Source: Roseinatronobacter bogoriensis DSM 18756 (GTDB taxonomy: Bacteria > Pseudomonadota > Alphaproteobacteria > Rhodobacterales > Rhodobacteraceae). From it: a stretch of DNA of 64,000 bases. Under the pieces are notes generated by a model. It did no database searches. It was not told the origin of the DNA and worked only from the letters and a program-made list of their open reading frames with translations. Position numbers and translations under genes: made by a program. The stretch is taken from the NCBI RefSeq assembly GCF_004366635.1, contig NZ_SORN01000011.1:7435-71434 (forward strand), read 5' to 3'. Numbering within the stretch: the first letter of the stretch is position 1; each line of letters opens with the position of its first letter. Positions 34,182 to 42,460 of this stretch are shown here, piece after piece.

Positions 34182-36344
34182 TTACGACCGATCCACCTGA
34201 AGTGAAGCGCGTACTGGTTTGCTGGCGTTACGGATGTTAAACACCAAAAGCCCCAAAAAGACCGCGAAGGCTGTCCACTGGAACATCGGATCAAGCTCGG
34301 GCCAGATCAGCGCCCCACACAATCCGGCCAGCAGGATGCGCTGCATCACCCCAACCGCGTTTTCCATGTGCCCCTCGAAGGCTGCCGCAATACAGTAAAG
34401 TGCTGCCAATGTAAGGACTGTGACTTGTAGTTTTTCGAATAGCGACCCAGTCAGAAGTGGCGTGAAGGCAAACATCAGCGGTACGATATACAGGGCCTTG
34501 GCCATTTTCCATGCCGTGACGCCGGTCGCCATAGGGCGGCTTCCTGCGATCGCGGCGGCAGCAAAAGCCGTCAGGCAGACCGGCGGCGTGACAGAACTGT
34601 CCTGACTGAGCCAGTAGATGATCATATGCGCAGTCAGAAGTGCCGCGATGACCAGATCGCGGCTGAGTATGCTTTCGACAATGGTCCGCCGCATCTCCAG
34701 CGGTGCTGCTTCAAAAACTATCTCGGCCTGACTGCGGGCCATGGGCAGACCGATGTCAGCGGCATATTGCGGCGCACCCATTGCGAGGATGGCCTGCATA
34801 TTTTCGGGGACAGCCCCAGCAGCGATGGCATTGATAACCTCGATCCGGGTAATCATATCTGCAAGCGCAGGCGCAGATAGTGTGGCGACGACGATATATG
34901 CCGCCGTCACAGGCAGACCCATTCCCAGCACAAGTGAGGCCAGCGCGATCAAGGCAATAGCGATCAGGACGGAATTATTCGCCCACGCGCTGATCATCAG
35001 TGAAAAGGTATTACCAACACCGCTGATGGTTACAGCGGCGATAACCACGCCGATGGCAACAAGCAAAACGGCGGTCAGCACCATGTTACGTGTGCCCAGC
35101 GCCAGACTTTCCAGTACTGCCATGGGACCCATGGGGCGAGGTGTGATCCATGAGAAGGCGACTACGGATAAAATCGCGAAGCCAGCCGCATAGGACGGGG
35201 TGAAACCCCAGATCATAAGGCCCACAAGCACGCCGAGCGGGCCGAAAAAGGCGATTCCGTTCTCACGCAAGACCTGCCCAAGCGACTTCTCGGGGCCCGG
35301 GTCCGGCGCAAGCTCAAGCCGTTTCGCAGTAATTCGTACATAGAACGCGATGGACAAAAAATAAATCAGCGCGGGCAATACCGATACCGCTGCGATTGTT
35401 AAATAGGACACGCCAGTGAAGCTTGCCATGACAAAGGCACCAGCACCCATAATGGGTGGCATGATCTGCCCGCCTGTAGAGCTTGCCGCCTCCGTTGCTG
35501 CGGCTGTGCGAGCAGGCAGGCCCGAGCGTTTCATCAATGGAATTGTGATCGATCCGGTCGAAACGGTATTCGCCACAGCCGAGCCGGATATAGTGCCCAT
35601 CAGCCCGGACCCGATGATAGCAACAAAGCCCGGCCCCCCGATCATGCGCCTTGCGATCACCTTTGCGAAATCCACGATGAATTCACCCGCGCCGGAGCGC
35701 AACAGGAACGCGCCGAACAGGATAAACATGAATACAAAACTGGCCGATATGCGCGCAACCGAGCCGAACATCCCGTCATCGGTGTAGAAAATACGAAACA
35801 GCATAGTATCGGTGCGCAAACCGCTAAAGGTCAGCATGCCCGGCACATAAGCGCCCCAGTAGGTTATATAAGTGAAGCTCGCCAATATCAGGATCGGGAT
35901 TACCCATCCCGTGGTCCGCCGCGTAAACTCGACGGCCAGCGCCAGAGCAATCATTGTGAACACCCAGTCATGCCATACCATGCGCATGCCACGGTCGTAG
36001 AATGCCTGTTCTGCCAGCAGAAGATAGGCCACGAGCGAGATGGACAAGGCGGCAAGTGCCAGATCAATCCCAAGAACCACTCGCTGAGCAGCCCGGCTGC
36101 GCGCCTGCCATGCAGGATAAAGCAGCGCACACAGCACTCCGAACCCAGCAAAATGGATCACCGAGGTCATCAACTCTGGCCAGGTCGCGAAGGTGTTGAA
36201 CCAGATATGCAGCAGCGCCAGACCGACACCGATCCAGAAGGCAGCGCGTCCATAAAGGCTGTCGGGGCTGCGCAATCCGGCCATGCCGGGTGCCACAACG
36301 TCAGTGGGGGCGTCGGCGGGCCGCTGCGGCTGGTCGCTGGGCAT
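34182..36344 (-). CDS. TAXI-type TRAP transporter fused permease (4TM/12TM)
   Basis: This 720-residue protein is a fusion of the small and large TRAP permease subunits. The N-terminal part has the four-helix DctQ-like region with the RMVWHDWVFTMIAL stretch. The rest is the DctM-like domain, with IGSGLMGTISGSAVANTVST, AATEAASSTGGQIMPPIMGA and LGMGLPVTAAYIVVATLSAP. TAXI-TRAP systems import organic acids or amino acids using an ion gradient. The ATG at 36342-36344 has GGAG about six bases upstream. It follows the binding-protein gene after a 141-base gap containing a strong stem-loop. Confidence 0.9.
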   Translation of the reverse strand: MPSDQPQRPADAPTDVVAPGMAGLRSPDSLYGRAAFWIGVGLALLHIWFNTFATWPELMTSVIHFAGFGVLCALLYPAWQARSRAAQRVVLGIDLALAALSISLVAYLLLAEQAFYDRGMRMVWHDWVFTMIALALAVEFTRRTTGWVIPILILASFTYITYWGAYVPGMLTFSGLRTDTMLFRIFYTDDGMFGSVARISASFVFMFILFGAFLLRSGAGEFIVDFAKVIARRMIGGPGFVAIIGSGLMGTISGSAVANTVSTGSITIPLMKRSGLPARTAAATEAASSTGGQIMPPIMGAGAFVMASFTGVSYLTIAAVSVLPALIYFLSIAFYVRITAKRLELAPDPGPEKSLGQVLRENGIAFFGPLGVLVGLMIWGFTPSYAAGFAILSVVAFSWITPRPMGPMAVLESLALGTRNMVLTAVLLVAIGVVIAAVTISGVGNTFSLMISAWANNSVLIAIALIALASLVLGMGLPVTAAYIVVATLSAPALADMITRIEVINAIAAGAVPENMQAILAMGAPQYAADIGLPMARSQAEIVFEAAPLEMRRTIVESILSRDLVIAALLTAHMIIYWLSQDSSVTPPVCLTAFAAAAIAGSRPMATGVTAWKMAKALYIVPLMFAFTPLLTGSLFEKLQVTVLTLAALYCIAAAFEGHMENAVGVMQRILLAGLCGALIWPELDPMFQWTAFAVFLGLLVFNIRNASKPVRASLQVDRS

Positions 36345-36442
36345 AATACTCTCCGAAATTCGCGGCAAATAATGGTTTGGTCCGGCACCCCTGTCAGGGC
36401 AACCGTATTGGCGATCTGGCCCGACCTAGCGCCGGGCCGTGG

Positions 36443-36479
36443 GGGCCGAAACATCAAACGTGAGTTTCTGTTTCGGCCC
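36443..36479 (-). terminator. Stem-loop between TAXI binding-protein gene and fused permease gene
   Basis: A perfect 10-bp stem (GGGCCGAAAC / GTTTCGGCCC) encloses a loop that itself contains an AAAC/GTTT pair. It lies a few bases after the binding-protein stop. It is not followed by a T-run, so it is more likely an mRNA-stabilising or attenuating hairpin giving more binding protein than permease. Confidence 0.65.
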
Positions 36480-36485
36480 GCAGTC

Positions 36486-37517
36486 TCAATCTACCGGTTG
36501 CAGATTTTCGGGGATTTCCAGCCCGGCTTCCTCGAAATAGCGCGCTGCGCCTGCATGCAATGGCAAGGGTAAGCCAGCCAGCGCGTTGTCCAGGGACATG
36601 TCGCAGGTGGCAATATGCACATTACACAAGAAACCCAGATTCTCGTAAATCGCCTTGGTGAACAGGTACACATCCTCTTCCGGGACATCGGCATTGACCG
36701 ACAGGAAGTTGGGCTGGGCGATCGTGTCCACAGGTTCCGGCTGGTTGGGGTAGGTTTCGGCCGGAATGGTGATCGGGAAATACATGTTCAGCCCGCCATC
36801 AAAGGCCGCTGCCTGATCTTCCGTGAAGGACAGAAGTGTTACGCCGTCACCCATCTGGGCCTTCGCTTGTGTCACACTGCCCACGCCAAAGCCCGAATTA
36901 ACGATCATTCCATGTATATTTCCGTTGATCATGGATTCAACCGAAGGGGCAAATCCCTGATAGACAGTATCCATGTCCTCATCGACATTGATGCCGAAAT
37001 TGCCAAGGTAGAACCTGGCAGAATGTTCAGTGCCTGAATTGCGTGCCCCAATGGAAAAACGCCCGTCGAATTCGCGCAGATCGTCAACCGTGCCGGTTTC
37101 GGCCCGGTCAGATGTAACAAGTATATGCTTCACACTGGGCCAGAGCAGCGCGATTGAACGCAGATTTTCTTGTGGTCCCTCAGATTCAAGAATTCCTGAA
37201 CCTTCGCGGGCCCATTGACCGAAAATGGCCAGATAAATGCCGAACTGAGCCTGATCGTCGCGCATCAGCCCAACATTCTCGCCCGAACCGGCTGAACTGA
37301 TTGCAGAAATATCGATGCCATGCGCCGCCTGAAGTTGCATTTTCGCAAGCGTGGCCAGCGCGACCCCGACTGGATAGAAAGTGCCACCGGTTCCCGCTGT
37401 CGTCAGGATATAGCTTCGTTCCTCTGCAGCAGCTGGAGAGGCTGCCCCAAGAGCGGCGCTTAGCGCGAAAACCGAAACGACGCTGGCTGTCGTGCGTTGA
37501 AATCGCTTCATGGTCAT
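36486..37517 (-). CDS. TAXI-family TRAP transporter solute-binding protein
   Basis: This 343-residue periplasmic protein has a signal peptide (residues about 8-30, ending SPAAAEE) and the TAXI-family signature YILTTAGTGGTFYPVGVALA, followed by SSAGSGENVGLMRDDQAQFG and a C-terminal domain. It binds the substrate and docks on the fused permease. The ATG at 37515-37517 has AGGGGA six bases upstream; a TTG two codons earlier is not needed. The substrate cannot be read from the sequence; glutamate and dicarboxylates are known for the family. Confidence 0.9.
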   Translation of the reverse strand: MTMKRFQRTTASVVSVFALSAALGAASPAAAEERSYILTTAGTGGTFYPVGVALATLAKMQLQAAHGIDISAISSAGSGENVGLMRDDQAQFGIYLAIFGQWAREGSGILESEGPQENLRSIALLWPSVKHILVTSDRAETGTVDDLREFDGRFSIGARNSGTEHSARFYLGNFGINVDEDMDTVYQGFAPSVESMINGNIHGMIVNSGFGVGSVTQAKAQMGDGVTLLSFTEDQAAAFDGGLNMYFPITIPAETYPNQPEPVDTIAQPNFLSVNADVPEEDVYLFTKAIYENLGFLCNVHIATCDMSLDNALAGLPLPLHAGAARYFEEAGLEIPENLQPVD

Positions 37518-38095
37518 GTTCAATCCCCTGTTGATGTGCGCGATATTGATCTATGCGCATTTTCTGAATAACGATGCCGGTGTCCCTGTCCCTCTCTAAG
37601 ATCAAGACATTTGAAGCTCACCCTCAGGTGTGGCAGCGCGTGACACAGGAACCTTTGCAGCACCAAAGTTTGCTGCGAACCCGATGAATCCAGACAAGTC
37701 GCCGCGGCCTTTGGAGTCAATCTTCGCGTTGATCTGGTATTATTAATTTGCACGAACTGGACTTACGCCTTCAGTGCTTCGGCGGCTTGCGCCCATGAAG
37801 TAAAACCGGCTGCGTAAAAAATAGGCTTTGGAGAGTTTCAAATGGGTCCGGTTGGCGTGCCGCTTCTGCGCGTTGGGCATAATGCACATACATCTTGCCG
37901 GTCACCCTGCCGCAAAGCGCCTGCCCCCTTATCTGGCAATAATGTGGTTGAACGGTTCAGGGGGAATAGCACAAGCTTGAAGTTCTATTGATCAGGCGCA
38001 ATACGCCGCAGACCCTTGCATCCAGTCGACAACGACTTGCCAATACCGTCAGCCCGGATAATGGGCTGTTGCGCCTGAATGCCCCCCACGGGTTA
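37518..38095. other. Promoter side of the TAXI-TRAP operon, no gene recognised
   Basis: About 580 bases without a credible gene on either strand. The AT-richer part near 37520-37600 and around 37730-37750 should hold the TAXI operon promoter. I saw no clear dyad operator. Confidence 0.45.
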
Positions 38096-38875
38096 TTACA
38101 AAAGCTCTGACAGTTCTTTCGCCGCCTGCTTCAAGCGTGGCAACAACGCATAGCCCTTTTCCAGTGAAATGCGCTGTGTCGGGCCTTGAAAGGCGATTGT
38201 GGCTGGCATCCGCCCGTATTTGTCATGGATGGGCATGGCAAAGGCGATAGCCCCGTCAAGAAACTCCTCGTTATCGACAGCAAAACCTTGCGCACGCACC
38301 TTGGCAATCTCGGCGCGCAAGGCATCGCGGTCAGTGATTGTATATTGGGCCTTGGCCTCCAGTTCGACATTGCGCAAATAGCTTTCCAGCCGCAATTCAC
38401 TGAGGGTGGACAGGTATAATTTGCCCGAAGCGGTGCAATAAAGGGGTACATGGGTGCCGACCGAGAATTGCACCCGCAGCGGCCATTCCGTCTCCACCCG
38501 GTCCAGATAGACCATCGCCTCGCGGTCCGGGATGGCAACATTGCATGTCTCGCCGGTGTCTTTCGCCAATGCGCGAAGAACCGCTAGCCGGGAGGTGCGC
38601 ACCCGCATGGTCGACAGCGTGGCAACAGCAAATTGCCGCGTGCGGGGGCCAACTGAATAAGATCGTCCATCTGGTTCGCGTTGCAGATAGCCCTCTTCTT
38701 CAAGGGTCTGGAACAGCCGGTGCACGGTGGCCTTGGGCAAGTCCGTTACGGGGCCAAGATCCGCTGGGGTAACAGGCCCGCCAATGCGCACGATTTCTTC
38801 CATGATCGTCAGCATACGCAAGGTTGTCGGAATGCGGCCTGTATGTTTGCCGCCTTGGCTGTCTGTCTTTTGCAT
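38096..38875 (-). CDS. IclR-family transcriptional regulator
   Basis: This 259-residue protein has an N-terminal winged helix (TTLRMLTIMEEIVRIGGPVT, LPKATVHRLFQTLEEEGYLQ) and a C-terminal effector domain (REAMVYLDRVETEWPLR, GTHVPLYCTASGKLYLS, GFAVDNEEFLDGAIAFAMPI). IclR regulators control catabolic operons in response to small carbon compounds. It lies 35 bases downstream of the DctM gene on the same strand, so it probably regulates the TRAP/GMC unit. Confidence 0.9.
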   Translation of the reverse strand: MQKTDSQGGKHTGRIPTTLRMLTIMEEIVRIGGPVTPADLGPVTDLPKATVHRLFQTLEEEGYLQREPDGRSYSVGPRTRQFAVATLSTMRVRTSRLAVLRALAKDTGETCNVAIPDREAMVYLDRVETEWPLRVQFSVGTHVPLYCTASGKLYLSTLSELRLESYLRNVELEAKAQYTITDRDALRAEIAKVRAQGFAVDNEEFLDGAIAFAMPIHDKYGRMPATIAFQGPTQRISLEKGYALLPRLKQAAKELSELL

Positions 38876-38910
38876 CGTCGTTCATGCCCATAAGTGTCCC
38901 TGCCCCTGCC

Positions 38911-40269
38911 TCAGGTCAGCGCCAGTGACAGCCACGGAACGAAGGCGACCAGCACCCAAACTGCGATGAGAGCAATCAGATAGGGGACGATATACTTCAG
39001 CAAGCGCATATATGGCACCCCAGTTACACCACTTGCGACATAAAGGTTCAGCCCGTAGGGCGGTGTAATGAACCCGATAGAGCCGCCGATAAGGAAAATA
39101 ACCGCGAAATGCACCGGATCGACGCCCACACTCACGGCGATTGGCGCAAGGATCGGGGCCATGATAATGGTGTTGGGCAAGCTTTCCAGCACCATTCCCG
39201 CAATGAAAACAAAGGCCATTGCCATCAGCAGGACAGCATAATATCCACCGATGCCGGTCATGAAACTCTCGATTGCATCTTTTGCACCTAGCAACGACAG
39301 GATTTGTTGCATAACGACAGAAATGCCGATCAACGGGGCCAACATGCCAGCAATCCGCGCGGAATTCAGCACGACAGCGGGTAGGTCGCGCAGGCGGAAC
39401 CCCTCGACAAGCACCATCTCTACCCAGCCCGGCACACGGGTCAGGTCCTCATCCTCTGACTGGCCGCGATTGAGCAGCCGGTATAACGGCCTCGAGATCA
39501 GCGCCACGATGATGCAAAATCCGACCGTCACACCTGCCGCCTCGGTCGGGGAGAACTTGCCGGTATAGATGCCCCATAGCACCAGACCAATAGCGAAAAA
39601 GCCAAGCCATGCACCGAAGGCAGTTTTCAGCATACGGTCGAACTGAAAGCGGATCAGATGCCCCCAGCCATTTACACGGCACACGATCCAGCAGGTGACC
39701 TGCATCCCCACCACCATCAGCGCACCGGGGATGATACCGGCCAAAAACAACTCTGAAATCGACAGATTCATAAGGAACCCATAGACAATGAAGATGATCG
39801 AGGGCGGGATGATAATGCCCACAGTGCCCCCCGCCGCTGCGGTCGCCGCTGCGAAGCGTTCATCAAAACCGTTTTTGACCATGCGCGGATGCATCATTGC
39901 ACCAATTGTTGCCGTTGTCGCGGAATTGGACCCCGAGATTGCCGCGAACAACCCGCATGCCCCAATACTGGCCATACCAAGCCCGCCGCGTAGCCAGCCA
40001 AGGCAGGCATAGGCAAAAGACGACAGCCGGTGCGCGATGCCAGAGCGGTTGATCAGATCGCCTGTCAGAATAAAGAGCGGCATCGCCAGAAGTGCAAAAG
40101 ATGTCGTGAATACCGCCGAGAAGGCGTAGCCGATATTGTCGAGTGTCAGATCGACAACAAAGCTCATGGCGACGACCCACAGGCCGATCACAAGAAAAAT
40201 TGGCACCCCAAGCATGAAAAAGCCCGATGCGATCAGTGAAAATATCAGTGTAAGCGTTCCGTCTGTCAT
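38911..40269 (-). CDS. dctM: TRAP transporter large permease, DctM family
   Basis: This 452-residue membrane protein has the DctM pattern of about 12 helices with MLGVPIFLVIGLWVVAMSFV, LFAAISGSNSATTATIGAMM, TAAAGGTVGIIIPPSIIFIV and GSIGFITPPYGLNLYVASGV. It is the ion-coupled translocation subunit of a TRAP importer. The ATG at 40267-40269 begins MTDGTLTLIFSL, ten bases after the dctQ stop. It carries a longer central cytoplasmic insert (around RGQSEDEDLTRVPGWVEM) than many DctM proteins. Confidence 0.9.
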   Translation of the reverse strand: MTDGTLTLIFSLIASGFFMLGVPIFLVIGLWVVAMSFVVDLTLDNIGYAFSAVFTTSFALLAMPLFILTGDLINRSGIAHRLSSFAYACLGWLRGGLGMASIGACGLFAAISGSNSATTATIGAMMHPRMVKNGFDERFAAATAAAGGTVGIIIPPSIIFIVYGFLMNLSISELFLAGIIPGALMVVGMQVTCWIVCRVNGWGHLIRFQFDRMLKTAFGAWLGFFAIGLVLWGIYTGKFSPTEAAGVTVGFCIIVALISRPLYRLLNRGQSEDEDLTRVPGWVEMVLVEGFRLRDLPAVVLNSARIAGMLAPLIGISVVMQQILSLLGAKDAIESFMTGIGGYYAVLLMAMAFVFIAGMVLESLPNTIIMAPILAPIAVSVGVDPVHFAVIFLIGGSIGFITPPYGLNLYVASGVTGVPYMRLLKYIVPYLIALIAVWVLVAFVPWLSLALT

Positions 40270-40279
40270 GGATGACGTC

Positions 40280-40948
40280 CTATTCGCGGGCAAGTTCGTT
40301 GGTCAGGCCGAATTCGCGGCCCGCACGGTAATTGCGGATATCCTGAAGCAAGTTTTCCAATACACGCGCATACAACAGCAACCAGGCCGCCGGGACACAT
40401 ATGTAGAACCACCACCGCATCACATTGTCGGTGCCCAGAAGCATCTGGAAATTCGCAGCCGAATTCGCGGTAAGGCGCAGGGTGGCGACCATGACGATCA
40501 CGGCCATGACATACCACAGCACTGCATCAAGACAGGATAGCGCAAGTCGCCCCTTGGGGGGCATCATCGCGCGGAATTCGCCAAAGGACAGATGCGTGCG
40601 CAGCTTGACGTTATAGGCGCAGCCGATCCATGTAAGCAGCAAAAACAAATAGGGCGGCAGCGTCGTTGACCACGGGGCCTGTACATTAAAGACAAACCGG
40701 CGGATCACTTCGACAAAGATGATCGCGGCGATGGTCAGATAAATGCAGAACATCGCGGTTGGTTCAAGATAACGGTCAAGGATCTTAATCTTGCGCAAGG
40801 CCATCATGACCAGAAACGCCGCAGGCAGCAGCGCCATGGCAACGATCCAGTAAAGTGCCGGGTTTCGAATTGCGCGCGATATGGCCCAGGACTGGCCCGA
40901 TAGGACCGCCTCCCAGATTGCCATGAACCCTGTCAATAATTCCTGCAT
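40280..40948 (-). CDS. dctQ: TRAP transporter small permease, DctQ family
   Basis: This 222-residue protein has four or five membrane helices and DctQ landmarks: EVIRRFVFNVQAPWSTTLPP, LFLLLTWIGCAYNVKLRTHL and FYICVPAAWLLLYARVLENL. It links the binding protein DctP to DctM. It is longer than the usual 160-180 residues because of an extra N-terminal segment with a hydrophobic helix (NPALYWIVAMALLPAAFLVM). It lies between dctP and dctM. Confidence 0.85.
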   Translation of the reverse strand: MQELLTGFMAIWEAVLSGQSWAISRAIRNPALYWIVAMALLPAAFLVMMALRKIKILDRYLEPTAMFCIYLTIAAIIFVEVIRRFVFNVQAPWSTTLPPYLFLLLTWIGCAYNVKLRTHLSFGEFRAMMPPKGRLALSCLDAVLWYVMAVIVMVATLRLTANSAANFQMLLGTDNVMRWWFYICVPAAWLLLYARVLENLLQDIRNYRAGREFGLTNELARE

Positions 40949-41055
40949 ATTTGGACGGTCCCGTACTGGCGAGAGAAGGATCAGCCATCAGGCAAGGCGC
41001 TGTCCAAGCAAGCCCCGCGTGTTGATGGTCTGAAAAGGCAGCAAGACAAAGCCTC

Positions 41056-41081
41056 GCGCCCGGGCATATCTGCCCGGGCGC
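41056..41081 (-). terminator. Stem-loop between dctP and dctQ
   Basis: A perfect 11-bp GC-rich stem (GCGCCCGGGCA / TGCCCGGGCGC) with a 4-nt loop (TATC) lies about 17 bases after the dctP stop. No T-run follows, so it probably stabilises the dctP message or attenuates read-through into dctQM. The same arrangement occurs in the TAXI operon. Confidence 0.7.
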
Positions 41082-41097
41082 AGCCTGAAGGGTCAGA

Positions 41098-42327
41098 TCA
41101 ACCGCGCCACCAGCGGCGTGGCTCGACATTCTCGGCCAGCATATCGGCGGGGATTTCACGCGCGATGCGGTGTATTTCGGTATAGGTGTCAATGCCACCT
41201 GCCCAGTTATTGATCCGCTCGCGCCACTGTTCCCAAGGTCCGGGCACAAATTCAGGCGAACACATTTCTTCGGCCTCGCGCCGGGCATCGGCGGTCAGGA
41301 AGGCATTGCGTACGCCATGCTCGGCAAAGATTGTTCCGGGCATTTGCGGGTCCGAGAAACCGACAGTATTTATCAATGCAGCCTCATTGGCATATTGCGC
41401 TGCAATCTGTGCCAGATAGGAAGACTCCATCACAGCATCCTGCAAATGGCCATCCAGCTTGTCGAAACTGTCAGCAGACATTGCTGTATGCTCGGTCCCG
41501 CAGAAGAAACGCAGGTCAACGCTTTGCGACACGACGGGCGACATATTGGCATAAGCCACCGCCGATGCCCAAGTTTCGGCGCCGTCAATCAACCCCTGAC
41601 GCAAACCATCCAGTGTTTCTTCCCACGCGATCGGAGTCGGGTTGAGGTTCATCAACTCCATCGCGATGCGCCCAAGCTGGGTGCCGGTCACGCGGTTTCG
41701 TGTGCCCGCCAGCTCGGTGATGCTGGTGACTGTCGGTTTGTCGCGGAACGAATTTCCAAGCTGGATTCCCCGCAATTCACAATGTGTGAACAGGAATTTC
41801 AGACCGTGCATCCGCTCCAACGGTTCTCGCAAAAGGCGATTGCTTTCAGGGCTGTAGAAGAAATGATATTGCGCAGCACGGCTGGGAAACATGTAGGCGT
41901 AATCCAGCACATTCAGATAGGGTGCACCTCCCGCCGAATTCTGGGTTGAGGCAGAAAAAAGATCAACGATGCCTTCTTGCGTCTTGGAAACACAATCAAG
42001 CTGGCCGCATATCTGGTTGTCACCGATAAATTCAATCCGCAACTCACCATCCGTGCGCTCCTCAATGTCGCGGATAAACTCCAGAATTCCGGTCCGCTCA
42101 ATCATAAGGTTGCGCACATTGAACCCGGCTGCACCGTGGCGAAGTGTAAAACGCGCTTCGTTGGCAAAGCGCTTGTCGTAGGTTGATTCTGCTGCCTTGG
42201 CCAATTGCGGCAGCGTCACCACGCCGGTCAGCCCCCCCAGAGCAAGCATGGTCGAACTCATACCGAAGCGTTGCGTGATGCGTAGAAAATCGCGGCGTGA
42301 AATGCCGGATAGGTCACGTTTAGTCAT
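41098..42327 (-). CDS. dctP: TRAP transporter solute-binding protein, DctP family, Tat-exported
   Basis: This 409-residue protein has a Tat signal (SRRDFLRITQRFGMSS) and the DctP family features FTLRHGAAGFNVRNLMIERT, IDLFSASTQNSAGG-like region (VDLFSASTQNSAGGAP) and GTRNRVTGTQLGRIAMELMN, where the Arg of the first stretch is the usual carboxylate ligand. It carries the substrate to DctQM. GGAGGAG stands a few bases before the ATG. It is divergent from the GMC oxidoreductase gene. The Tat signal is less common for DctP, suggesting a substrate or cofactor bound in the cytosol or dimer export. Confidence 0.88.
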   Translation of the reverse strand: MTKRDLSGISRRDFLRITQRFGMSSTMLALGGLTGVVTLPQLAKAAESTYDKRFANEARFTLRHGAAGFNVRNLMIERTGILEFIRDIEERTDGELRIEFIGDNQICGQLDCVSKTQEGIVDLFSASTQNSAGGAPYLNVLDYAYMFPSRAAQYHFFYSPESNRLLREPLERMHGLKFLFTHCELRGIQLGNSFRDKPTVTSITELAGTRNRVTGTQLGRIAMELMNLNPTPIAWEETLDGLRQGLIDGAETWASAVAYANMSPVVSQSVDLRFFCGTEHTAMSADSFDKLDGHLQDAVMESSYLAQIAAQYANEAALINTVGFSDPQMPGTIFAEHGVRNAFLTADARREAEEMCSPEFVPGPWEQWRERINNWAGGIDTYTEIHRIAREIPADMLAENVEPRRWWRG

Positions 42328-42460
42328 GGTCTCCTCCCTGATCTGACTAATCGATGAAAGTTAGCTTACTCCATTTTTGAGACTTGAGGTTTCAAAAAAG
42401 CACCCATATGTTTCTGAGTCAAGCGTTTTGACGCGCGGGCCGATTCTTGGGAGGGGTCAA

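Noticed and set aside
37751..38090. Possible decayed gene upstream of the TAXI-TRAP operon
   Set aside because: Short frames on both strands contain no motif that I could tie to a family.
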